From JAXMHQ01 sp046346665 (lineage in GTDB: Bacteria > Verrucomicrobiota > Verrucomicrobiia > Limisphaerales > JAXMHQ01), in contig JAXMHQ010000033.1 of assembly GCA_046346665.1 (NCBI GenBank), positions 1-57,554 of the forward strand: a stretch of 57,554 nucleotides of DNA, given 5' to 3'. The notes beneath the pieces were generated by a model. That model saw only the letters and a list, made by a program, of their open reading frames with translations. It made no database searches and was not told where the DNA came from. This document shows, piece by piece, positions 6,388-14,644 of this stretch. Positions within the stretch are counted from its first letter, which is position 1. Every line of letters starts with the position of its first letter. The translations under genes and the position numbers were made by a program.

Positions 6388-9093
6388 GTGAAAGCGCAGA
6401 AATCAGAAAAATCAGCCGCCGCCCGGCCCGCCGCCGCGCCGTCCGACGGCGACAAAGTGCTCGAATCCCTGGAATCGCTGCTCGAGGTGGCGTTGAAACA
6501 GCAGGGGCCGCAACGGACCGCCGCTTTCCTTGGCCGCGTCACCGACAGCCTGCGCGCCGCCGGCGTGGAGGCGCCGCGCCTGGTCAGCACGCCCTATATC
6601 AACACCATTCCCCCCGACCGCCAGGCGCCGTTCCCCGGCGATTGGGAAATGGAACGCCGCATCAAGAGTTACATCCGCTGGAACGCCATGGCGATGGTCG
6701 TCAACGCCAACCGCCGCCACAACGGCCTCGGCGGCCACATCTCCACCTTCGCCAGCTCCGCCACGCTTTACGAAGTCGCCTTCAACCACTTTCTCCGCGG
6801 CCGGACGGATTCCTTCACCGGCGACCTCGTCTACTTCCAGGGCCACGCCACGCCCGGCATCTACGCGCGCGCCTTCCTCGAAGGCCGCATCACCGAGCCG
6901 CAGCTCCAGCATTTCCGACAGGAACTCGCCGAGGGCGGCGGACTGTCGTCGTACCCGCATCCCTACCTGATGCCGGAGTTCTGGCAGTTCCCCACCGTGT
7001 CCATGGGCCTCGGGCCCATCATGTCCATCTACCAGGCCCGGTTCAACCGCTACCTCCGCGCCCGCAAAATCATCGGCGGCCAGGAACCCAAGGTCTGGGC
7101 CTTCCTCGGCGACGGCGAATGCGACGAGCCCGAAACCCTCGGCTCCATCACGCTCGCCTCGCGCGAAAACCTCGACAACCTGATCTGGGTCATCAACTGC
7201 AATCTGCAGCGCCTCGATGGACCCGTCCGCGGCAACGGCAAGATCATCCAGGAACTCGAAGCCCTCTTCCGCGGCGCCGGCTGGAATGTCATCAAGGTCG
7301 TCTGGGGATCGGAATGGGATGACCTGCTCGCGCGCGATACTTCCGGCCTGCTCCTCAAACGCATGGAGGAAGCCGTCGACGGCGATTACCAGAAATATTC
7401 CGTCGAACCCGGCAGCTACACCCGCCGCCATTTCTTCGGCAAATATCCCGAGCTGCTCCAACTGGTCAACCACCTCACCGACGATCAGATCCGCAAACTG
7501 CTCCGCGGCGGCCACGACAGCCGCAAGGTCTACGCCGCCTACAAGGCCGCCTTCGAACATACCGGCCAGCCCACCGTCGTCCTCGCCAAAACCGTCAAGG
7601 GCTACGGCCTCGGCGAAGCCGGCGAAGGACGCAACATCTCCCACCAGCAGAAAAAACTGAACGAAAAGGAACTTCGCGATTTCCGCGCCCGGTTCGGCGT
7701 GCCGATCAGCGACGATGTCATCGCCGACACGCCGTTCTACCGGCCGCCCGACGACAGCCCGGAGGCGAAATATCTGCTCGAACGCCGCCGGAAACTCGGC
7801 GGATTCCTGCCGGAACGGCGCGTGGTGCCCGAGCAGCCCGCCATCGAAATTCCCCGGCGCGACGCCTTCGCCGAATTTTTCAAAGGCTCCGGGCTCATGG
7901 AAGTGTCGACGACCATGGCCTTCGTCCGGCTCGTCAGCGTCCTGCTCCGCAACAAGGCCATCGGACGCCGCATCGTTCCCATCATCCCCGACGAAGCCCG
8001 GACGTTCGGCCTCGACGCACTGTTCCGCGAGATCGGCATTTACTCCTGCAAAGGACAGCTCTACGAGCCGGTCGACATCAAATCGTTGCTGTATTATCAC
8101 GAGGCCAAGGACGGCCAGATTCTCGAGGAAGGCATCACCGAGGCGGGCGCGATGTCGTCGTTCATCGCCGCCGGCACCAGCGATGCCACGCACGGGCGCC
8201 AGATGATTCCGTTCTACATTTATTATTCCATGTTCGGATTCCAGCGCATCGGCGACCTGATGTGGCTGGCGGGCGACATGAAGGCGAAAGGATTCCTGCT
8301 CGGCGCGACGGCCGGCCGCACCACGCTGAACGGCGAGGGACTGCAGCACGAGGACGGTCACAGCCTGCTGCTGGCAAGCACGATTCCCACGCTGCTCACC
8401 TACGACCCGGCGTTTGCCTACGAAGTGGCGCTCATTGTCGCCGACGGCATGAAACGCATGTTCGCCGACGGCGAGGACCTGTTCTACTACCTGACGCTTT
8501 ACAACGAAAACTACGCCATGCCGCCCATGCCGCCGGGCGTCGAGGAAGGCGTGCTCAAAGGGCTCTACAGGTTTAAACCCGGCCCGGCCGACGGGAAGCT
8601 CAAGGCGCACATCCTGGGCAGCGGCCCCATCCTCAACCAGGCCCTGCGCGCCCAGCAGATTCTCGCCGAAAAATACGGCGTCTCCGCCGACGTCTGGAGC
8701 GCGACGAATTACAAGCGGCTCCGGAACGAAACGCTCGAGTGCGAGCGCTGGAACCGCCTGCACCCGTCCCAGCCGCCGCGCCGTTCCTACCTGGAAACCA
8801 CGCTGGCCCCTGAACAGGGCGTGTTCCTCGCCGTGTCCGACTTCATGAAAATCGTCCCCGACCAGATCGCGCCCTGGATTCCTGGCGGCCTTACGACGCT
8901 CGGCACGGACGGGTTCGGTCGCAGCGACACCCGCGCCCGGCTCCGCCGCTTTTTCGAGGTCGACGCCGAATCCACCGTCATCGCCACCCTGCACGCCCTG
9001 GCCCGGAAAAAACTCGTCAAACCGTCCCTCGTCGAGCAAGCCATCCGCGACCTCGACGTCAACCCCGACAAGGTCCATCCGCAGATACTTTGA
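6388..9093 (+). CDS. aceE: Pyruvate dehydrogenase E1 component, homodimeric type
   Basis: This 901-residue thiamine-diphosphate enzyme decarboxylates pyruvate and acetylates the lipoyl arm of E2. The length is close to the roughly 890 residues of the single-chain E1 of proteobacteria, not the split alpha/beta type. Visible signatures include GGHISTFASSATLYEVAFNH at about 113-132, the cofactor-binding GDGECDEPE at about 237-245, a transketolase-like central half (TEAGAMSSFIAAGTS) and GLQHEDGHSLL. The start is a GTG at 6388, preceded by a GGAAG ribosome-binding sequence at 6376-6380. It is divergent from lplA. E2 and E3 are encoded separately at 38-41 kb. Confidence 0.95.
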   Translation: MKAQKSEKSAAARPAAAPSDGDKVLESLESLLEVALKQQGPQRTAAFLGRVTDSLRAAGVEAPRLVSTPYINTIPPDRQAPFPGDWEMERRIKSYIRWNAMAMVVNANRRHNGLGGHISTFASSATLYEVAFNHFLRGRTDSFTGDLVYFQGHATPGIYARAFLEGRITEPQLQHFRQELAEGGGLSSYPHPYLMPEFWQFPTVSMGLGPIMSIYQARFNRYLRARKIIGGQEPKVWAFLGDGECDEPETLGSITLASRENLDNLIWVINCNLQRLDGPVRGNGKIIQELEALFRGAGWNVIKVVWGSEWDDLLARDTSGLLLKRMEEAVDGDYQKYSVEPGSYTRRHFFGKYPELLQLVNHLTDDQIRKLLRGGHDSRKVYAAYKAAFEHTGQPTVVLAKTVKGYGLGEAGEGRNISHQQKKLNEKELRDFRARFGVPISDDVIADTPFYRPPDDSPEAKYLLERRRKLGGFLPERRVVPEQPAIEIPRRDAFAEFFKGSGLMEVSTTMAFVRLVSVLLRNKAIGRRIVPIIPDEARTFGLDALFREIGIYSCKGQLYEPVDIKSLLYYHEAKDGQILEEGITEAGAMSSFIAAGTSDATHGRQMIPFYIYYSMFGFQRIGDLMWLAGDMKAKGFLLGATAGRTTLNGEGLQHEDGHSLLLASTIPTLLTYDPAFAYEVALIVADGMKRMFADGEDLFYYLTLYNENYAMPPMPPGVEEGVLKGLYRFKPGPADGKLKAHILGSGPILNQALRAQQILAEKYGVSADVWSATNYKRLRNETLECERWNRLHPSQPPRRSYLETTLAPEQGVFLAVSDFMKIVPDQIAPWIPGGLTTLGTDGFGRSDTRARLRRFFEVDAESTVIATLHALARKKLVKPSLVEQAIRDLDVNPDKVHPQIL

Positions 9094-9117
9094 AGCAGGG
9101 TAGGGCGATGACCCCTC

Positions 9118-9238
9118 GTCATCCTCGTCCTCGAAATTGTGGATCGGATGGTGGGATTATTGGATTGCTGGATTTATGGATTCGGGGCGCCGAGCCAATA
9201 ATCCATATATACCCAAATCCATTCATCCCTTCTCGTCC
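9118..9238. repeat. Family-1 (GGATT) inverted repeat between aceE and dapA
   Basis: The left arm at 9151-9182 (GGGATTATTGGATTGCTGG) opposes an arm at 9197-9228 (CCAAATCCATTCATCC and neighbouring units). Short outer CGTCCTCG-type units lie just outside. Apart from this, the spacer holds only the dapA 5' region. Confidence 0.8.
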
Positions 9239-9294
9239 AAAAATCAGGCTGGCCAAACAGGCCAACTTATTCGATGCTACCCGTCTAAACTGAA

Positions 9295-10173
9295 ATGTTT
9301 ACTGGAACCTATACGGCAATTGTGACCCCGTTTCGCAACGGGAAGATCGACGAATCCGCCCTGGAAAGAGTGGTGCGCAGCCAGGTGAAAGGCGGGGTGG
9401 ACGGCATTGTTCCCGTCGGCACCACCGGGGAATCGCCAACGGTCGATTACGAGGAACACGTGGATATCATCCGCCTCGCCATCAAGTTCGCGGCGGGCAA
9501 AGTCAAAGTCCTCGCGGGCACCGGCGCCAATTCGACGTCGGAAGCCGTGTTTCTCACCCAGGAAGCCGAGAAGCTCGGGGCCGACGGTTCGCTCCAGGTG
9601 GCGCCTTATTACAACAAGCCCACCCAGGAAGGATTGTTCCAGCATTTCCGCGAAATCGCCCGCAACACGCGCCTGCCGATCGTGCTCTACAGCATCCCCG
9701 GCCGCTGCGGTGTTGAAATCGGGGTGGACACCGTCAAGCGCCTCGCCGCCGAATGCAAAAACATCGTCGGCATCAAGGAAGCCGGCGGCAGTTGCGATCG
9801 CGTCAGCCAGTTGCGCGCCGCGCTCGGGCCGCGATTCGACATTCTCAGCGGAGACGATTCGCTCACGCTGCCGTTCATGTCCGTCGGCGCGTCCGGCGTC
9901 ATCAGCGTCGCATCCAACGTCGCCCCGCGCCAGGTCTCGGCCATGGTCCGCGCGTTTGCCTCCGGCGACGCGAGGAAGGCCCTCAAGATCCACGATTCGC
10001 TCTACCCGATGTTCAAGGACCTGTTCATCGAAACCAACCCGGTGCCCGTGAAGGCCGCGCTGGCGATGATGGGTATGGTCGCCGAGGAATACCGCCTGCC
10101 GCTCGTTCCCATGAGCGCGAAGAACCGCGACGTCCTCAAGGCCACGCTGCGCCGCTGCGGCGTGCTCAAGTAG
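9295..10173 (+). CDS. dapA: 4-hydroxy-tetrahydrodipicolinate synthase
   Basis: This 292-residue class I aldolase condenses pyruvate with aspartate semialdehyde, the first committed step to diaminopimelate and lysine. The Schiff-base lysine is K161 in VGIKEAGG. GTTGESPT at 42-49 supplies the active-site threonines, and Y106 in APYYNKPTQEG and Y132 in LYSIPGRCG correspond to the catalytic tyrosines. The length is typical. It forms an operon with dapB, whose start is 13 bp downstream. The cytosolic enzyme normally forms a tetramer. Confidence 0.95.
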   Translation: MFTGTYTAIVTPFRNGKIDESALERVVRSQVKGGVDGIVPVGTTGESPTVDYEEHVDIIRLAIKFAAGKVKVLAGTGANSTSEAVFLTQEAEKLGADGSLQVAPYYNKPTQEGLFQHFREIARNTRLPIVLYSIPGRCGVEIGVDTVKRLAAECKNIVGIKEAGGSCDRVSQLRAALGPRFDILSGDDSLTLPFMSVGASGVISVASNVAPRQVSAMVRAFASGDARKALKIHDSLYPMFKDLFIETNPVPVKAALAMMGMVAEEYRLPLVPMSAKNRDVLKATLRRCGVLK

Positions 10174-10186
10174 TCCGGAGGCCGCC

Positions 10187-10921
10187 ATGACCCGCATCAT
10201 CATTGTCGGATCCAAGGGCCGCATGGGCCAGGCGCTGCAAAGCTGCGCCGCCCGCATCCCTGAAATCAAAATCACCGGCCTTGTGGACCAGGGCGATTCG
10301 CTCGAATCCTCCATCGAAAACTGCGACGTCGTAATCGAGTTCAGCCTCCACAACGTCACGCCCGGCGTCGCCTCCCTTTGCGCCGCGCGCAGGAAAGCGT
10401 TGGTCATCGGCACCACCGGCCACTCGGATTCCGAGAAATCTCAAATCTCAAATCTCAAATCTCAAATCCCGATTGTCTGGGCCTCGAACTACTCGACCGG
10501 CGTGAACACGCTGTTCTGGCTCACACGCAAGGCGGCGGAAATCCTGGGGCCGAACTTCGACCTGGAAGTCGTCGAGATGCACCACCGGTTCAAGAAGGAC
10601 GCCCCGAGCGGCACCGCCAAATCACTGGCGGAAATCCTGGCCTCCGTTCGAAACCAGCAGCTGGAGAAAGTCGCCCGGCACGGCCGCGTCGGCATCACCG
10701 GCGAACGCACCCCGACCGAAATCGGCATTCATTCCATGCGCGGCGGCGATGTCATGGGCGACCATACCGTCGTATTCTCCGATCTGGGCGAACGGGTGGA
10801 GTTGACCCACAAACTTTCCAGCCGCGACACCCTCGCCAACGGCGCCCTCCGCGCCGCGCAATGGATCGTGAAGAAAACGCCCGGCATCTACGACATGCAG
10901 GATGTGCTGGGACTCAAATAA
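10187..10921 (+). CDS. dapB: 4-hydroxy-tetrahydrodipicolinate reductase, with an internal heptanucleotide repeat
   Basis: This 244-residue NAD(P)H-dependent reductase takes the second step of the DAP/lysine pathway. The nucleotide-binding GSKGRMG is at 8-14. The catalytic segment EMHHRFKKDAPSGTA at 130-144 carries the His pair, the lysines and the substrate-binding SGT. The ATG is preceded by a good ribosome-binding site (GGAGG at 10176-10180). Residues 84-95, in the loop after GTTGHS, are encoded by a 7-bp tandem repeat and read KSQISNLKSQIP. Gain or loss of one unit would shift the frame. The rest is a normal DapB, and the gene is intact here. Confidence 0.93.
   Translation: MTRIIIVGSKGRMGQALQSCAARIPEIKITGLVDQGDSLESSIENCDVVIEFSLHNVTPGVASLCAARRKALVIGTTGHSDSEKSQISNLKSQIPIVWASNYSTGVNTLFWLTRKAAEILGPNFDLEVVEMHHRFKKDAPSGTAKSLAEILASVRNQQLEKVARHGRVGITGERTPTEIGIHSMRGGDVMGDHTVVFSDLGERVELTHKLSSRDTLANGALRAAQWIVKKTPGIYDMQDVLGLK
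10436..10470 (+). repeat. 7-bp tandem repeat inside dapB
   Basis: Four perfect AAATCTC units (10436-10463) are followed by one AAATCCC (10464-10470). The unit length is not a multiple of three, so the three reading frames of the unit together encode a 7-residue peptide repeat. Confidence 0.97.
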
Positions 10922-11060
10922 AGGCAGAAGGTGGAATGCAGAAGGACGGTGGGGCGAGACTCCGTCGAGCCCTGAAACACCCGGGAGGGACGAGCTATGC
11001 GAGTCCCCATCTTATTCCGCGGCAGGAAAGGGGACTCGCTGTAGCTCGTCCCTCCCGGGT
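10922..11060. repeat. Repeat cluster between dapB and folK
   Basis: In order this holds a short GCAGAAGG-type arm, one copy of the 27-bp family-2 element (10948-10974), and a hairpin with arms at 10981-11008 and 11031-11059 built on GGGAGGGACGAGCT and its complement. The cluster ends 8 bp before folK. Confidence 0.85.
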
Positions 11061-11067
11061 GTTTGAA

Positions 11068-11574
11068 ATGATGCAATCGACTTCGCACATTAACCTGGCC
11101 ATCATCGCCCTCGGCTCCAACCTCGGCGAACCCGCCGACCTGGTCCGGCGCGCCTTTGCCAGGCTCCAGCCGTTCTCCGACAAACCCGTCCGCACCTCCT
11201 CCCTCTACATCACCGCCCCCGTGGATTGCCCGCCGGGATCGCCCGACTTCGTCAACGCGGTCGCGCTCGTGATGGTTCGGCACGCCGAAACACCCGAATC
11301 CCTCCTGGCCAAACTCCAGGACCTCGAACGAGAATTCGGCCGCACGCCGAAAAAGGTCCTCAACGAAGCCCGCCCGCTCGACCTGGACCTGATCGCGTTC
11401 GGAAATGAAATCCGATCCACCCCCGGGCTGACCCTGCCTCACCCGCGCGCCCACCTGCGCCGATTCGTTCTGGAACCGCTCGCCGAAATCGCACCCGATC
11501 TGGTCCTTCCCGGCCAGACCCTGCCGGTCACCCGTTTGCTTCAACAGCTACCCCGCGAGACTCCGCGGAAATAA
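11068..11574 (+). CDS. folK: 2-amino-4-hydroxy-6-hydroxymethyldihydropteridine pyrophosphokinase
   Basis: This 168-residue HPPK transfers pyrophosphate from ATP to the pterin precursor in folate synthesis. The N-terminal IALGSNLGEP, the central FVNAVALV, and the ATP/Mg-binding RPLDLDLIAFG near 109-119 are diagnostic, and LPHPRAHLRRFVLEPLAEIAPD closes the fold. Two adjacent ATG codons (11068 and 11071) are possible starts; neither has a clear ribosome-binding site. The gene begins directly after a hairpin repeat and is not translationally coupled to dapB. Confidence 0.92.
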   Translation: MMQSTSHINLAIIALGSNLGEPADLVRRAFARLQPFSDKPVRTSSLYITAPVDCPPGSPDFVNAVALVMVRHAETPESLLAKLQDLEREFGRTPKKVLNEARPLDLDLIAFGNEIRSTPGLTLPHPRAHLRRFVLEPLAEIAPDLVLPGQTLPVTRLLQQLPRETPRK

Positions 11575-11582
11575 GTGTATTT

Positions 11583-11656
11583 TAGCCCGCAGATCACGCA
11601 GATCACGCAGAATAAATCTGATGTAAATTTCTGCGTGATCTGCGTGATCTGCGGGT
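11583..11656. repeat. Perfect inverted repeat with 27-bp arms
   Basis: Arms at 11586-11612 and 11629-11655 are perfect reverse complements built from the 9-bp unit GCAGATCAC, with a 16-nt loop. It lies right after folK and could act as a terminator or mRNA-stabilising hairpin, although no T tract follows. Confidence 0.9.
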
Positions 11657-11799
11657 AAACGTCTTTCCCGTTCTTCTGCGGACAGCTATTTGGCCCCGGG
11701 AATTCCCCGGTTGAAAAATTCAGCCTCGCCCCGATTGCAACTTCTTCGCACCTGGTGCAGAGTGTCAGCGAACGAAACCCAATACGGAAGCCGGAACGA

Positions 11800-11823
11800 A
11801 GTAAGCAGTAAGCAGTAAGCAGT
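11800..11823 (+). repeat. 7-bp tandem repeat directly before a small ORF
   Basis: Three AGTAAGC units at 11800-11820 are followed by AGTA, which runs into the ATG of the next ORF. Unit number would change the distance from any upstream promoter or ribosome-binding site to the start codon. Confidence 0.9.
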
Positions 11824-12066
11824 ATGAACGTCCAAGGACCGCAGCAGCCCGTTCCCGCGTCGCCGGCTCAAACGCACAATTCCGGGGAAAATCTCCCTCC
11901 GTCCCAGCGCGTCAAACATCTCCACGGTTTGATCCAGGAAAATCGCGCCGCGATCGATCGGAACTGGGAGGAACTCCGCCGGCTCGACGCCCAATTGCTC
12001 GCGCTGCAGCCCGACCACCCCGCCGCGCCCGTGGCTTCCCCCGCGCCCGTCAAGGTCGCCGCCTGA
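11824..12066 (+). CDS. Small hypothetical protein with a short helical segment
   Basis: This 80-residue ORF encodes a Pro/Gln-rich N-terminus, a central charged, probably helical segment (KHLHGLIQENRAAIDRNWEELRRLDAQ, about 31-57) that could form a coiled coil, and an Ala/Pro/Val-rich tail. I recognise no family. Support for coding comes from the ATG placement and the amphipathic composition only. The start codon abuts a heptamer repeat and no ribosome-binding site is visible, so expression is uncertain. Confidence 0.45.
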   Translation: MNVQGPQQPVPASPAQTHNSGENLPPSQRVKHLHGLIQENRAAIDRNWEELRRLDAQLLALQPDHPAAPVASPAPVKVAA

Positions 12067-12145
12067 CGGTCTGAACATTCAACATTCGAGGGGTAGGGGG
12101 ACCATCGCCGTTCCGCTTGGGGTTGTTGGATGTGCGGAGTCAAAG

Positions 12146-12220
12146 GGAGGATGGCGGTGGCGAGGACGCTGTCCCTCCCGGTCGGAATTAGTGGTAATTC
12201 GCGCTAATTCGCGTCGAGTT
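12146..12220. repeat. Degenerate GGGAGG/CCCTCCC repeat and AATTCGCG units
   Basis: A degenerate hairpin from GGGAGGATGG to GTCCCTCCCGG resembles the family at 19905, 21583 and 25054. It is followed by GGTAATTCGCGCTAATTCGCG, reminiscent of the loop of the repeat at 43034. Confidence 0.55.
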
Positions 12221-12279
12221 CCTGTCCCGCGTATTCCGAACTTGAATCGGACGTTGTAATCTCACTATTTTGCCTGCGA

Positions 12280-13170
12280 ATGAAAGGCATCATCCTGGCT
12301 GGCGGCGCGGGCTCGCGCCTGTTTCCATTGACCCTGGTCGCCAGCAAGCAGCTCCAGCCGGTTTATGACAAACCGATGGTCTATTACCCGCTGACGACGC
12401 TCATCGAGGGCGGCATCCGCGAGTTCTGCCTGATTTCCACCCCGCACGACCTGCCCCGGTTCAAACAATTGCTCGGCGACGGCTCCGCCTGGGGATTGCA
12501 CATCGAATACCGCGAACAAGCCAAACCGGAAGGCATCGCCCAGGCCTTCCTCATCGCCGAATCGTTTATCGGCAACGACGGCGTCACCCTGGTCCTCGGC
12601 GACAACGTCTTCTACGGGGGCGACGCGTTTCAGCGCGCGTTCCACGATTTCAAGGGCGGCGCCACGATCTTCGGCTATCACGTCAACGACCCGCAGCGCT
12701 ACGGTGTTGTCGAGTTCGACGAGCAGGGCAGGGCGATTTCCATCGAGGAAAAACCGCGTCAGCCCCGCAGCAATTACGCCGTCCCCGGCCTGTACATTTT
12801 CGACAACAAAGTCGTCGCCATCACCAGGGCGCTCAAACCCTCCGCGCGCGGCGAATTGGAAATCACCGACGTGAACCTCGAATACCTCCGGCGCGGCGAA
12901 TTGCGCGTCCAGCGGCTGAACCGCGGCGTCGCCTGGCTCGATGCCGGCACCAGCAGCAGCCTCCACGAAGCGTCCGCCTACGTTCAAACCATCGAGAAAC
13001 GCGCCGGCATCAAGATCGGATGCCCCGAGGAAGCCGCCTTCCGCAACGGCTTTCTGCCGCTCGAACAACTGGAGGCCCTCACCTCCCGCATGCCGGGCTG
13101 CGAATACCGCGAATACCTGGTGGACGTCGTCGCCGAAGCGCGCCGGCTCGGACGGCCTCAGGCCAAATGA
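12280..13170 (+). CDS. rfbA: Glucose-1-phosphate thymidylyltransferase
   Basis: This 296-residue nucleotidyltransferase makes dTDP-glucose from dTTP and glucose 1-phosphate, the first step to dTDP-L-rhamnose. The N-terminal GGAGSRLFPLT at 6-16, KQLQPVYDKPMVYYPL at 23-38, LGDNVFYG with the metal-binding Asp near 107-114 and the C-terminal EYLVDVVAEARR are typical of RmlA. It opens the rfbA-C-D-B operon, and its stop overlaps the rfbC start (ATGA). No glycosyltransferase is adjacent, so the acceptor polymer is unknown. Confidence 0.96.
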   Translation: MKGIILAGGAGSRLFPLTLVASKQLQPVYDKPMVYYPLTTLIEGGIREFCLISTPHDLPRFKQLLGDGSAWGLHIEYREQAKPEGIAQAFLIAESFIGNDGVTLVLGDNVFYGGDAFQRAFHDFKGGATIFGYHVNDPQRYGVVEFDEQGRAISIEEKPRQPRSNYAVPGLYIFDNKVVAITRALKPSARGELEITDVNLEYLRRGELRVQRLNRGVAWLDAGTSSSLHEASAYVQTIEKRAGIKIGCPEEAAFRNGFLPLEQLEALTSRMPGCEYREYLVDVVAEARRLGRPQAK

Positions 13171-13715
13171 ACACTTCCGCCTGTCCATTGGCCGGCCTCG
13201 TCGTGATCGACCCGAAAGTCCACGGCGATCCGCGCGGATTTTTCCTCGAATCCTGGAACCGCCAGCGCTACGGCGAAGCCGGCATCAACGTCGATTTCGT
13301 CCAGGACAACCTCTCCCGGTCCAAACGCGGCACGCTCCGCGGATTGCATTTCCAGAATCCCAACCCGCAATCGAAACTCCTCCAGGTGCTCGATGGCGAA
13401 GTGTTCGACGTCGCCGTGGACCTGCGACGCAGCTCGCCCACCTTCCGCCAATGGCACGGAGTCGTCCTGTCGGCCGAAAACAAACGCCAGTTCTTCGTCC
13501 CGGCGGGGTTCGCCCACGGATTTTTCGTGCTCAGCGAGTCCGCCCTCGTTCAATACAAGTGCAGCAGCTATTACTCCCCCAAGGACGAACTCGCGGTCCG
13601 ATGGGATGATCCCGGCATCGGGATCCGCTGGCCCGATGTGACGCCGCTGCTGTCCGCCCGCGACGCGCGCGCGCCGCGATTGTCCGAGATCCCCGTCGAA
13701 AGGCTCTTCTCCTGA
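13167..13715 (+). CDS. rfbC: dTDP-4-dehydrorhamnose 3,5-epimerase
   Basis: This cupin-fold epimerase of about 182 residues performs the double epimerisation of dTDP-4-keto-6-deoxyglucose. The catalytic-histidine segment GTLRGLHFQNP (about 53-63), FFVPAGFAHGFFVLSE and YKCSSYYSPKDELAVRWDDP are all present. The start ATG overlaps the rfbA stop by 4 bp, implying translational coupling. The length is normal. Confidence 0.95.
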   Translation: MNTSACPLAGLVVIDPKVHGDPRGFFLESWNRQRYGEAGINVDFVQDNLSRSKRGTLRGLHFQNPNPQSKLLQVLDGEVFDVAVDLRRSSPTFRQWHGVVLSAENKRQFFVPAGFAHGFFVLSESALVQYKCSSYYSPKDELAVRWDDPGIGIRWPDVTPLLSARDARAPRLSEIPVERLFS

Positions 13716-13726
13716 CCAACCCGGCC

Positions 13727-14644
13727 ATGGAACCGCCGCTCATTCTGCTCATCGGCAAAAACGGCCAGGTCGGCTGGGAACTCCGGCGCGCCCTCGCCCC
13801 CATGGCCCGTCTCGCCTCCGTCGATTACCCGGAAATAGACCTCGGCAGCAGCGACTCCATCCACCGCTGCGTCAAAGAGGTCAACCCGCGCGTCATCATC
13901 AACGCCGCCGCCTACACCGCCGTCGACAAGGCCGAATCGGAACCCGGCGCCGCCATGCGCGTCAACGGGCTCGGACCCGGAATCCTCGCCGAGGCCGCCG
14001 CCAAGAAACGCGCGCTGCTCGTCCATTACTCCACCGATTACATCTTCGACGGCAACCTGCAGCGGCCATACCTCGAAACGGATTCGCCGAACCCAATCAG
14101 CGCTTATGGACGGTCCAAGCTGGCGGGAGACGAGGCCGTCCGGGCCGTGGGCGGCGCGCACCTGATCTTCCGGCTCTGCTGGGTCTACGGCCTGCGCGGC
14201 TCCAATTTCCTGCTCACCCTGCAGCGCCTCGCGCGCGAACGCGACCGCCTCCGGGTCGTCAACGACCAGTTCGGCTGCCCCACCTGGTCGCGCCTCATCG
14301 CCCAGGCCACCGCGCTCGCCCTCCAGCAAACCCTCGCCGCCCAGGACCCCCTGCCGCTCCTCGGCACCTACCACCTCGCCGCCGCCGGCGTCGCCACGTG
14401 GCACGATTTCGCTTCCGCCATCGTCCGACTCATGCCCGCGGCCGAACGCAAATGCACCGAGGTGGAGCCGATTCCCACCTCGGAATACCCGCTGCCCGCG
14501 CGCCGGCCCGCCCGGTCGGTCCTCGATTGCAGCAAACTCGAACGCGTGTTCGGCCTGCGCCTGCCCCCCTGGAACGAAAGCCTCCAGCAGGCGCTCGAAC
14601 CCGACTCCAATCCACAGAGCCCCGCACCCGCTCCAAACTTATGA
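13727..14644 (+). CDS. rfbD: dTDP-4-dehydrorhamnose reductase
   Basis: This 305-residue short-chain dehydrogenase-type enzyme reduces the 4-keto group to give dTDP-L-rhamnose. A nucleotide-binding segment (LLIGKNGQVGWEL) lies near 6-18, STDYIFDGN near 104-112, and the catalytic YGRSK motif near 127-131. It starts 11 bp after rfbC and its stop overlaps the rfbB start by 4 bp. Confidence 0.95.
   Translation: MEPPLILLIGKNGQVGWELRRALAPMARLASVDYPEIDLGSSDSIHRCVKEVNPRVIINAAAYTAVDKAESEPGAAMRVNGLGPGILAEAAAKKRALLVHYSTDYIFDGNLQRPYLETDSPNPISAYGRSKLAGDEAVRAVGGAHLIFRLCWVYGLRGSNFLLTLQRLARERDRLRVVNDQFGCPTWSRLIAQATALALQQTLAAQDPLPLLGTYHLAAAGVATWHDFASAIVRLMPAAERKCTEVEPIPTSEYPLPARRPARSVLDCSKLERVFGLRLPPWNESLQQALEPDSNPQSPAPAPNL

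Noticed and set aside
6412..9078. Open frame of 888 codons antisense to aceE
   Set aside because: It mirrors a strongly conserved gene and its residues (runs of Ala, Gly, Val, Arg) match the shadow expected from high GC at third codon positions.
10378..11067. N-terminal extension of folK through dapB and the spacer
   Set aside because: The frame overlaps dapB and a hairpin repeat; the HPPK fold starts at the ATG pair at 11068/11071.
11686..12078. Minus-strand ORF over the small ORF at 11824
   Set aside because: It contains translated repeat units (from the AGTAAGC array) and no recognisable domain.
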